Assembly (NCBI GenBank): GCA_018830285.1
Contig: JAHJSB010000015.1
Coordinates: 145,252 to 209,251 of the forward strand
Length of the DNA: 64,000 nt
Direction of reading: 5' to 3'
Source: Alphaproteobacteria bacterium
GTDB lineage: Bacteria; Pseudomonadota; Alphaproteobacteria; Caulobacterales; Hyphomonadaceae
Position numbers and translations under genes: made by a program. Position 1 is the stretch's first letter. The number at the start of each line of letters is the position of its first letter. The notes beneath the pieces are model-generated. The model ran no database searches. It was not told where the DNA came from and worked only from the letters and a program-made list of their open reading frames with translations. This document shows, in pieces, positions 55,064-61,781 of the stretch.

Positions 55064-55993
55064 CTATGCACTTTCCTCTAACCACACCGAACTTGCTCTC
55101 TCGATGATCTTGGCAGCTTCAACCATGCTGTCGACAAACAATTGGACGTGAGGGTCAAGCTTCACGTCTCTCATGACTGCGGCGCTCAAACGATACTTCG
55201 GGATACCCGGCACACGCTTCCATCCTAACGCTCCGGATCTCAAAAATGGCGCAGCAAGCGAGATTGGGATAATCGACACAACGTCGGAAGACATCGACAG
55301 GTTCATGCAAGCCGTCGGACTGTAGATGTTGTAGAGAGGAGCATCGCTCGCGGTGAGAGCTTCACGCATCTCATCCGGCATCTCAGCGTCAGTATACTTG
55401 TCATATCCGGGAAAAACCCAGGGAAATGCCAAAGAATCCCCAAGAGAAATGTTTTCGACATCAATCGCGTGGCCTGGCCTGAACACTGCGATGTAATCCT
55501 CAACCAAGATCTCTTTGAACTCCAACCGGTCAGCATGCGGCATCGCTTCAAGTGTGGACATAGCGAACAGCAAAAGAGTAACGCGGCGCTGGATCAGCTC
55601 TTGTATTGCGAGAACAGGCGGCATGATATCTGCGGTAATCTTGACTGTCGGCGCAGTTTTTCGGAACTCGATTATGGCGCTGGATAAGAGGACATCCAAA
55701 GCGACCGGACCAGAGATCAAACTGATTTCTCTATCGCCTGAAACCGTCTCTCGTTTCGCTGTTTCAAAAAAGGCAAGCATCTCCAGCGCAAGAGGATACA
55801 ACCGCTCCCCCGCACTTGTTGGAATGACAGAACGCGTTGTGCGAGTGAAAAGCGTTGTACCCCAACGCTCCTCAAGCAACTGAATGCTGCGCGTAACGGC
55901 AGAATGAGAAAGTCGCAGTTCCTCCGCCGCCTTTGAGAAACTCGTGAGCCGATAAACGGCCTCGAAATATTGGATCGCCCGCAAATCAGCCAT
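55064..55993 (-). CDS. LysR-family transcriptional regulator
   Basis: 309 residues. The N-terminal winged helix is ADLRAIQYFEAVYRLTSFSK, then AAEELRLSHSAVTRSIQLLE and RWGTTLFTRTTRSVIPTSAG, and the effector-binding domain follows from about residue 90. It is 11 bp downstream of the nuclease-like lipoprotein gene on the same strand, so it probably shares its transcript; LysR genes more often lie divergent from their target. The target and inducer are unknown. Confidence 0.9.
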   Translation of the reverse strand: MADLRAIQYFEAVYRLTSFSKAAEELRLSHSAVTRSIQLLEERWGTTLFTRTTRSVIPTSAGERLYPLALEMLAFFETAKRETVSGDREISLISGPVALDVLLSSAIIEFRKTAPTVKITADIMPPVLAIQELIQRRVTLLLFAMSTLEAMPHADRLEFKEILVEDYIAVFRPGHAIDVENISLGDSLAFPWVFPGYDKYTDAEMPDEMREALTASDAPLYNIYSPTACMNLSMSSDVVSIIPISLAAPFLRSGALGWKRVPGIPKYRLSAAVMRDVKLDPHVQLFVDSMVEAAKIIERASSVWLEESA

Positions 55994-56004
55994 TCAGATG
56001 CCTC

Positions 56005-56502
56005 TCACTCACACCAATCCGGCTTCGGTGCCAGAGCCTTCGTCCCATCATGAGGCCAAGGACGCAGGAACCCGACCTCGATGCCGCTCCGAGCAACATC
56101 CTCGCTGTTGGCCGATAGGTCTATCAAAAGGCGAGGTTCTGGCATCTTGTCATATCCATACGTGTGGCTAATCCGGAGTTCCTTGTTGCGAGTGAACTCG
56201 ACAACGAACGCCTTGGCGTCAAAGCCTCGCTCTCGTTCTTTTTCACACTTTGCGCCACCTATGGCTGCTCCGACGCCACCAGTCTCGGGAGCGTCGATAT
56301 CTGATAACCGGAAGCGCTCTCCATTAATGCGGCCGCTGTCCGCATCTGACCAATAGATTTCAGTGATCTGCCAGGACGTTGGGTCGTTCGCTGCCGCGCT
56401 TGTCTCACCAACCGGTTCGATTGAAGAGATTGGATCTGCACATGCGGACAGGAAACCGAGCAGCAATGCCGCTCCGGTGTGTTTCCACTTCAAGACTATC
56501 AT
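56005..56502 (-). CDS. Lipoprotein with staphylococcal-nuclease-like (thermonuclease) domain
   Basis: 165 residues from the ATG at 56502 (AGAGGA upstream), which gives a lipoprotein signal with LSAC and Cys21. The mature part resembles the SNase fold: INGERFRLSDIDAPETGG, then KCEKERERGFDAKAFVVEF and a later PEPRLLIDLS with a candidate catalytic Arg. The segment between is short and the usual YGR is reduced to EPR, so activity is uncertain. It is upstream of lysR in one operon. Confidence 0.7.
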   Translation of the reverse strand: MIVLKWKHTGAALLLGFLSACADPISSIEPVGETSAAANDPTSWQITEIYWSDADSGRINGERFRLSDIDAPETGGVGAAIGGAKCEKERERGFDAKAFVVEFTRNKELRISHTYGYDKMPEPRLLIDLSANSEDVARSGIEVGFLRPWPHDGTKALAPKPDWCE

Positions 56503-56595
56503 TCCAGTTCCTCTCCATGAGCGGATCGTACGCAGCATCCTGTCAGCTTGAATGAGAGTAGCAGAGTTCGCCGCCGCTGCCAGATAAGCGAAGTC

Positions 56596-56733
56596 CTAGA
56601 GAACGGCGAAGCACGCGAACCCGTACCCTCTATACTTTTCGGCGTCTCCGATCCGAAAGTACCCATACTTGGTTGGGTAGAGGTCGTTCCGGCGCTCTAT
56701 CTGGTGCCAACGTGAAAAGGCACAAATTTCAAA
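56596..56733 (-). pseudogene. 3' fragment of an unrecognised gene
   Basis: A minus-strand frame of 45 codons with no usable start codon ends in DLYPTKYGYFRIGDAEKYRG followed by YGFACFAVL and a stop. Its aromatic-rich, non-random composition looks protein-like. A related but more decayed stretch lies at 61649-61745, where the same frame gives CYPQLWVIFRGSAEKYLG. It is read as the tail of a lost gene upstream of the nuclease gene. Confidence 0.45.
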
Positions 56734-56809
56734 TCATTCTTTCTATTTGGGGTTGTCATCTTCGGCGGCTCGTGGTCGAGCTGGTATCTCAAAAAGTGGG
56801 GAGGTTGAA

Positions 56810-57772
56810 TTGAGCAAATTAACAACAGTTTCTGTTGCAACGTTGACTATGACTTTGGCGGCATGCGCGACGGTAGAAAAACCCGCCGAAAGAGTGATTG
56901 CGCCTCAACTGACGGAAGAGGTCCAGACGACCCAAGCCGCACCCGTAGCGCCCCGGTTGAAGCGTCGCATTGCCGTCGCTCGTTTCTCGAATAGCACCAA
57001 CTACGGAAAAGGTCTTCTATTCGACGGCGAGAATGATCCACTTGCAGATCAGGCTCGCGACATGCTCGTGAAGCGCCTTATTGAGACTGGTCAGTTCATG
57101 GTATTCGAACGGGACAACCTTGAAGAGCTCAGCCTTGAGAGGACACTTCTCGGTGAAGAAGGCGCATCTAATTTGGTAGGCGTCGATGCGGTCGTTATTG
57201 GGTCGGTCACCCAATTTGGACGCAAGACCGAAGGACAAGTTGGGTTCCTTAGTTCGACCAAGAAGCAGACAGTCGCGGCAACCGTTGAAGGGCGCCTCGT
57301 TGATCCTAGGACTAGTCTCGCGTTTTTCAGCGCGTCTGGACAAGGCGAGACATCAACCGAGTCCGGCGAAGTAGCAGGTTTTGGCTCACGTGCGGCTTAT
57401 GATGCCTCATTGAACGACGCAGCTATCGCCGCTGCAATTTCAGACCTCACATCGGAGATCATCGGAAATCTGGCGGACCGCCCTTGGTCAACCGATGTCC
57501 TTCAGATCGAAGGCAATCAAGTGTTTATTAGTGGTGGGTCGCGTCAAGGACTGAAAGTTGGAGACCGCTTCTCCGTCGAAACCGTCGGCAAAGTCATCAA
57601 GAGCGGACAGACCGGTCTGCCGATAACGCTTCCGGGAAGCGAGCTAGCGGTAGTCGAAGTCACGTCCTTCTTTGGGGACTCCGAATATTCCGAAGGATCG
57701 ATTGCAAACGTCGTAAGCGGGTCGCTATCAATTCAGGACACGAAGCAGCTCACCGTTAAGGAGGTCAAATAG
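56810..57772 (+). CDS. CsgG/HfaB-family lipoprotein
   Basis: 320 residues from a TTG preceded by GGGGAGG. The lipoprotein signal has LAAC with Cys19. The CsgG-like core is KRRIAVARFSNSTNYGKGLL, then DMLVKRLIETGQFMVFERDN, GVDAVVIGSVTQFG and VDPRTSLAFFSASGQGE. A C-terminal beta domain follows (GGSRQGLKVGDRFSVETVGK). CsgG proteins form or assist outer-membrane secretion pores, but in operons with DUF4810 and DUF799 the function is not established. It is the first of four lipoprotein genes. Confidence 0.85.
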   Translation: MSKLTTVSVATLTMTLAACATVEKPAERVIAPQLTEEVQTTQAAPVAPRLKRRIAVARFSNSTNYGKGLLFDGENDPLADQARDMLVKRLIETGQFMVFERDNLEELSLERTLLGEEGASNLVGVDAVVIGSVTQFGRKTEGQVGFLSSTKKQTVAATVEGRLVDPRTSLAFFSASGQGETSTESGEVAGFGSRAAYDASLNDAAIAAAISDLTSEIIGNLADRPWSTDVLQIEGNQVFISGGSRQGLKVGDRFSVETVGKVIKSGQTGLPITLPGSELAVVEVTSFFGDSEYSEGSIANVVSGSLSIQDTKQLTVKEVK

Positions 57773-58093
57773 ATGAAACGGACACTCAAGACTCTCGGTA
57801 CGGCGATCCTGATCGGAAGCGTCGGCCTTCCAGTGGCTGGTTGCGCCTATCCCACCACCGAAACAGTCCAAGGCGGCGAATCTAGCGCTATCTATTTTCA
57901 GTCTTTCCCGGCTGACGCCGTCGTCATGGTCGATGGCCAGTCAGCGGGTACAGTCGGCGACTTTGACGGCGGTGCTAATACGCTGGCGGTTCTCCCTGGA
58001 ACTCATGAGGTCGTCATTAGCCAAAATGGCACGGTCATTCACAACAAGACGGTTTTCGTGGGTCGCAACAGCGCACTGAAAATTTCTCGATAA
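57773..58093 (+). CDS. Small lipoprotein with PEGA-like domain
   Basis: 106 residues, the start immediately after the csgG-like stop. The lipobox VAGC gives Cys24. The mature part reads IYFQSFPADAVVMVDGQSAG, TLAVLPGTHEVVISQNG and KTVFVGRN, the pattern of a single PEGA-type beta-sandwich. PEGA domains occur on envelope proteins; the role is unknown. It is an extra gene compared with the common CsgG-DUF4810-DUF799 trio. Confidence 0.75.
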   Translation: MKRTLKTLGTAILIGSVGLPVAGCAYPTTETVQGGESSAIYFQSFPADAVVMVDGQSAGTVGDFDGGANTLAVLPGTHEVVISQNGTVIHNKTVFVGRNSALKISR

Positions 58094-58115
58094 ACAAAGA
58101 AGTCTGGGGAACATA

Positions 58116-58583
58116 ATGGTACCAAGAATTTTACTGACCGGCGCGCTCGCGCTGGGTTTGGCCGCATGCGCAACACCTCCGCGTTTTGAGTACGGAGCAT
58201 ATGAGCCAACGCTCTATGCTTACTACAAGAAGCCTGAAATGAGGGACAAGTTTGAGGCCGCGCTTGAGAAGGCCATTGAGAAGGGCGAGGCGAGCGACCG
58301 GTTGGCGCCAGGACTCTACGCTGAACTCGGATACTTGCATTTGGATCAAGGCGACGAGGCGGGGGCGATCCAGCTATTTGAGAAAGAAGCATCCGCGTTT
58401 CCGGAATCGGCATTTTTCATGACCGGTGTCGTCAATCGCCTCAAAGGAATCGAAACGCCAACGGAACCTGAAATGGTTGCCGCAAGCGCTGAAGCGGCGC
58501 CTTCAGTCGACAAGTCGGACGAAGCTGAAACGCCAGCCGATATCGAAACCCCGGCAGTCGATGCCGCACCAGCCGGCGTATAG
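58116..58583 (+). CDS. DUF4810-family lipoprotein
   Basis: 155 residues. The lipobox LAAC gives Cys18, directly followed by the DUF4810 opening PPRFEYGAYEPTLYAYYKKP. A TPR-like helical pair comes next (LYAELGYLHLDQGDEAGAIQ; EASAFPESAFFMTGVVNRL), and the C-terminal 45 residues are Ala/Glu/Pro-rich and disordered. It is located between the PEGA and DUF799 genes, as expected for this operon type. Confidence 0.83.
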   Translation: MVPRILLTGALALGLAACATPPRFEYGAYEPTLYAYYKKPEMRDKFEAALEKAIEKGEASDRLAPGLYAELGYLHLDQGDEAGAIQLFEKEASAFPESAFFMTGVVNRLKGIETPTEPEMVAASAEAAPSVDKSDEAETPADIETPAVDAAPAGV

Positions 58584-58593
58584 GAGAATCGAC

Positions 58594-59289
58594 ATGAGAA
58601 ATTCACTCAAGCTTTCCACCAAAGCGCTCGCAATTGCCGTGTTAGGCCTTGTGACTGCTTGTGCCACGCCCGACACACGAACGAATGACTTTTCGCAATT
58701 CCGCGCAGCCGACCCACACTCGATCTTGGTATTGCCTGCATTGAACAATACCGGTGCTGTTGAAGCACCCGAGTTCTTTCTCTCCACCGTTTCGCAGCCG
58801 TTTGCGCAGCGTGGTTATTACGTGTTCCCTGCAAACATGGTGAAATCCCTGTTGGAAGAGAATGGCCTGTCGGACCCGGCGCTTCTCTACAATGCAGATG
58901 CCAAGCGACTCGACCGGCTGTTTGGCTGTGACACGGCATTGTACTTGTCCATTGAGAAATGGGAGTCAAAATACGTTGTCCTAGCGACATCAACCAGCGT
59001 CGCATTCAACTATGAACTTCGCAGCTGCGAAACCGGTGAGAAGATTTGGTCGAACTATCAGGAGATGCAGTATTCGCCCCAGGCAAGCAGTTCTGGCAAT
59101 CCGTTGGCGGACTTGATCGCGCAAGCAGTGATTGCAGCGATCGAAAAGGGGTCGCCTAACTACATGCCACTGGCACAGCAAGCGAATGCGATGGCGGCTG
59201 GATTGAGAATTACCGGCATCCCTGCAGGACCCTACCTCCCGGAAACGTATGGTAAAGACTTGGTCGATTTTCCGGTTCAATCGGAATAG
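58594..59289 (+). CDS. DUF799 (GNA1162-like) lipoprotein
   Basis: 231 residues from the ATG at 58594 (TAGGAGA upstream). The lipobox VTAC gives Cys23. The core has DPHSILVLPALNNTGAVEAP, then FAQRGYYVFPANMVKSLLEE, NGLSDPALLYNADAKRLDRL and GCDTALYLSIEKWESKYVV, the DUF799 layout related to Neisseria GNA1162 and TolB-like folds. It is the last gene of the operon; a hairpin follows 8 bp after the stop. Confidence 0.85.
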   Translation: MRNSLKLSTKALAIAVLGLVTACATPDTRTNDFSQFRAADPHSILVLPALNNTGAVEAPEFFLSTVSQPFAQRGYYVFPANMVKSLLEENGLSDPALLYNADAKRLDRLFGCDTALYLSIEKWESKYVVLATSTSVAFNYELRSCETGEKIWSNYQEMQYSPQASSSGNPLADLIAQAVIAAIEKGSPNYMPLAQQANAMAAGLRITGIPAGPYLPETYGKDLVDFPVQSE

Positions 59290-59296
59290 CGTTCAC

Positions 59297-59328
59297 CCGG
59301 GGAGCGGAGCTGTTTTTTTGCTCCCCGG
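59297..59328 (+). terminator. Hairpin after the lipoprotein operon
   Basis: CCGGGGAGC (59297-59305) pairs perfectly with GCTCCCCGG (59320-59328). The loop holds a second small stem (GGAGC with GCTCC) and seven T residues, so the T-run is inside the outer loop. It could act as a terminator through the inner stem. Confidence 0.55.
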
Positions 59329-59444
59329 CACACACGCTCGAAGTAGGCATGCCGTAGGGTCTCAGATCCAATGTCAGAAGTAGTTTGTCGGCCGCTTCCG
59401 TCGCTTTTGCACCACGTACTTCTATCCTGCAATTTGAATAGCTC

Positions 59445-59585
59445 TCAGCGGGTCAGAGAAGCTCGGTGAGTCGCATCTCGGCCTTTTCGCGACCAATCTA
59501 GGATCTGAATAAACCGCTCGTCCTGGGCGAGCTGACAGCGCAGTTCAACATGAACGCACAATGCGTTTAGGTTAGGCTCAGCCAT
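59445..59585 (-). CDS. Possible small protein (46 aa)
   Basis: Frame starting ATG GCT GAG and giving MAEPNLNALCVHVELRCQLA, then QDERFIQILDWSRKGRDATH and a short end. Composition is protein-like. Just upstream, overlapping its start by 8 bp, another minus-strand frame (59578-59703) ends LSFGEFLTSVLKAANDCIPD followed by EPAYYG; that frame continues directly from the stop of the lipoprotein gene at 59704. No ribosome-binding site is obvious. The last two thirds repeat at 60274-60360. Confidence 0.35.
   Translation of the reverse strand: MAEPNLNALCVHVELRCQLAQDERFIQILDWSRKGRDATHRASLTR
59454..59540. repeat. Imperfect 87-bp repeat, copy A
   Basis: It matches 60274-60360 in the same orientation at about 75-80% identity by eye, with shared blocks GTGAGTCGCATCTC and CCGCTCGTCCTG. 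It covers the middle of the possible 46-residue gene. Confidence 0.6.
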
Positions 59586-59703
59586 AGTAGGCAGGTTCAT
59601 CTGGAATACAGTCATTCGCCGCCTTCAGGACCGACGTCAGAAATTCGCCAAAGCTTAGCTCGACGTCCAATGTTCGTCGGATGCTTTCGCTGACGAGCGC
59701 CTG

Positions 59704-60156
59704 TCAGGGCAGGTTAGCGCACGCAGCTTGGACGGCCGCATGACTGGACGACCCCTCCACAAGCTCAGACATATCCCCAAGGTTCGCCATCGGCGTCAGC
59801 GCTTCCTCCAAAGTGTCCCCATCCCCGACATACCGGAAGGTTTGCAGTTCGCAGTCTATTTCGCGAGCCGAGTAACTGATGCCAGAGGGACCCTTGCGCT
59901 GCGTGACAGCAACCAGCACGCTGGACGACTTTTCTTCTACTGAAATCAGATTGTAGGTAGCTTTTGGATCAGCCGGCGCTGTGTAAGCGAACCCCGATTT
60001 GGATTGAGAACCATCGTCGGGTATCACGCCTGCCGAAGCGCCGGTTGCAGTAGTTGCGGCGTCTATGTTCTCTTGATTTCCCATGGACGTTTGAGGCGGT
60101 GCTCCGCACGCCGCCACGAAACCTAAAATAACAGCAGCGAAGTTCCATCGGTTCAT
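59704..60156 (-). CDS. Orphan lipoprotein of unknown function
   Basis: 150 residues from the ATG at 60156 with CTGGGGGC upstream. The lipobox VAAC gives Cys17. The mature part is a Ser/Thr/Gly-rich linker followed by a beta-rich stretch (TYNLISVEEKSSSVLVAVTQ; YSAREIDCELQTFRYVGDGD) and a helical end with EGSSSHAAVQAACANL. The frame stays open 100 codons upstream of this start but carries a frameshifted repeat there, so the lipoprotein start is preferred. Not recognised. Confidence 0.65.
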   Translation of the reverse strand: MNRWNFAAVILGFVAACGAPPQTSMGNQENIDAATTATGASAGVIPDDGSQSKSGFAYTAPADPKATYNLISVEEKSSSVLVAVTQRKGPSGISYSAREIDCELQTFRYVGDGDTLEEALTPMANLGDMSELVEGSSSHAAVQAACANLP

Positions 60157-60627
60157 GAGTTTAGCCCCCAGGTGACGTCCATTCGCCTCAGCGAACTGCT
60201 CAGCGATAACGCTTAAGTGCTCTGAGTCTGCTGCGGGACCAATCCCCAAGCGCTCCAGCAGCCTTAAGCGAGGCAGAGAAGCGCCGTGAGTCGCATCTCC
60301 GACTTTTCGTGACCACCGTAGTGTCCTGAGCACTCCGCTCGTCCTGAGCGATCTGACAGAACATCGATTTGCGAGACTTGGCCGAGTTCTGTCGAGCGTC
60401 AGGAGTAAACTCCAATCCGGACGATCTCTCGTGAAAGGGTGACTGATTTCAGCTCGCAAGATGTGGACGTAGCGCTAGGCTACGACGATGGCGGCCATGT
60501 CACCGAATTGAGTCTTGCTGCGCTTGTCTAACAGTACAACTCCCCTTCAATCGTAGTAATAGTATTGACCTTTCCACCGAATGCGTACTGAATATTTATT
60601 CAATGCTTTATATGCAAGGGGATTGTT
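60157..60627. other. Intergenic region with a decayed repeat copy
   Basis: 471 bp. The minus strand stays open in one frame and reads LRWSRKVGDATHGASLPRLR, similar to WSRKGRDATHRASL of the 46-residue frame, but one extra base in this copy puts its two halves in different frames. Rightwards there is an AT-rich stretch with TTGACC at 60565-60570 that may serve the gene at 60628. No other gene seen. Confidence 0.5.
60274..60360. repeat. Imperfect 87-bp repeat, copy B
   Basis: Partner of 59454-59540. Relative to copy A it has one extra base within the stretch that is coding in A, so the frame is broken. Confidence 0.6.
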
Positions 60628-60879
60628 ATGCCTTCTGGAGTAAATGGATCGAATTGTATTTTATCGAGCACGGCCAAGCTTCGCGTCGATAACAAAATGA
60701 TTGCAGGTGCCCTTCTTATTGAAGAAAGAGGCGGCTACACAATCCAATTTCACGGACCTTGCTCTGTGTGGAAAGGCAAAAAATTGGTATTATGCAGCCC
60801 AACAAACTTTGATGAAGTAAAAGTTTTTAAGAGTTTGGATGATGCGGTTTCACGACTCTCCGCAATTGGAATTGAGTAA
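60628..60879 (+). CDS. Small hypothetical protein
   Basis: 83 residues with AAGGGG 8 bp before the ATG. It is AT-rich compared with the rest. The sequence MPSGVNGSNCILSSTAKLRV, then NKMIAGALLIEERGGYTIQF and KVFKSLDDAVSRLSAIGIE, suggests a compact alpha/beta protein with no TM or signal peptide. Not recognised. It stands alone between repeats. Confidence 0.55.
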   Translation: MPSGVNGSNCILSSTAKLRVDNKMIAGALLIEERGGYTIQFHGPCSVWKGKKLVLCSPTNFDEVKVFKSLDDAVSRLSAIGIE

Positions 60880-61103
60880 TTAGAAAATCCAAGTCGAAAC
60901 TACTTAAGCATCCAGGGAAACTATCTGCGTCTGTGCCAACCATCTTCAAGGGGCCAGTTCCAGTCATGGCGGTTTCGGCCGACCAAGGGTCTAGTCCTCA
61001 CAGGAACCCGTCCGTGACCTGAGACCAACAAGCAGGATATCGCGTGAGACGGAAACGTTCGCTCTTGCAGATGTCCTCGCTTGGCTTCTCAGCACCCCGC
61101 GTC

Positions 61104-61613
61104 GATCCCAAACCATCACTCCAATCAGCATGCTAATCTCTCCTCATCAACAACAGAGGAGACCAACATGATTGAAGAATGGATTGACCTAGCACCACCG
61201 GAGCTGCGGCTGAGCTACTTTCTCGACGGTGAACTGAGTGGCGATGACTATGACGAACGGCTTGAGAAGCTTTCCAAAGCGCTCGGGTACAAGAACCCCA
61301 ACATCGTCAAGCAATGGCTCTCGGGTAAGACTAAAGTTCCTCTCCGGCACATCACCGCGCTCTCGGATTTCGTGAATTGCGATATCTCGGAGGTTCTACC
61401 GTTGTGGTTGTCTCAAGAGCTTCCGGATGACTGGCGCCTCTATAGCGCCGGGACGCGCATGCTGTCGGTTTGGGAGTTCATGTTGGTGAACGTAGCGCGT
61501 GACGTATACGGCCATGAGAAAGAATAGCGCTGCAGGACTCTAGGAGGGGGCACTGGCAAGCGTTTCGATGTTTGCTGACACTATCACGCATCCGGATCGA
61601 AACGCGCGTCAGT
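61104..61613 (+). repeat. Right copy of the ~510-bp direct repeat
   Basis: Counterpart of 54224-54733, in the same orientation, 6.9 kb apart. It begins with the same GATCCCAAACCATCAC and contains the second XRE-like gene. Confidence 0.8.
61168..61527 (+). CDS. Small XRE-like HTH regulator, copy 2
   Basis: 119 residues from an ATG preceded by AGAGGAG. It equals copy 1 in length; differences cluster at the N-terminus (LAPPELRLS), in the HTH (YKNPNIVKQWLS; LSDFVNCD) and in the loop WRLYSAGTR. Changes in the putative recognition helix (TNSAI to KNPNI) could alter the operator bound. It lies 254 bp upstream of the restriction-modification gene, so a control-protein role is possible. Confidence 0.72.
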   Translation: MIEEWIDLAPPELRLSYFLDGELSGDDYDERLEKLSKALGYKNPNIVKQWLSGKTKVPLRHITALSDFVNCDISEVLPLWLSQELPDDWRLYSAGTRMLSVWEFMLVNVARDVYGHEKE

Positions 61614-61648
61614 CGAGCCGTGAGAGCGCATCCAAAATTGGTTTGAAA

Positions 61649-61745
61649 ATGAGCGAAGTCCTAGGGCGATAATCGTAGTTCGACCCTCTTCCCTAGATAT
61701 TTTTCGGCGGATCCACGGAAAATCACCCATAGTTGCGGATAGCAT
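61649..61745. repeat. Decayed copy of the fragment at 56584-56690
   Basis: It shares AGCGAAGTCCTAG, then scattered matches through TTTTCGGCG and CACCCATA. On the minus strand the frame ending at the shared TAG gives CYPQLWVIFRGSAEKYLG, alignable with the fragment at 56596-56733. It is not a gene now. Confidence 0.5.
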
Positions 61746-61781
61746 TAGTGATCGAGTCAACTTTTGCAGTCTACCTAAAGA

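Noticed and set aside
60200..60415. 71-codon minus-strand frame over repeat copy B
   Set aside because: Compared with copy A its reading frame is shifted by one base; the protein similarity lies in the neighbouring frame instead.
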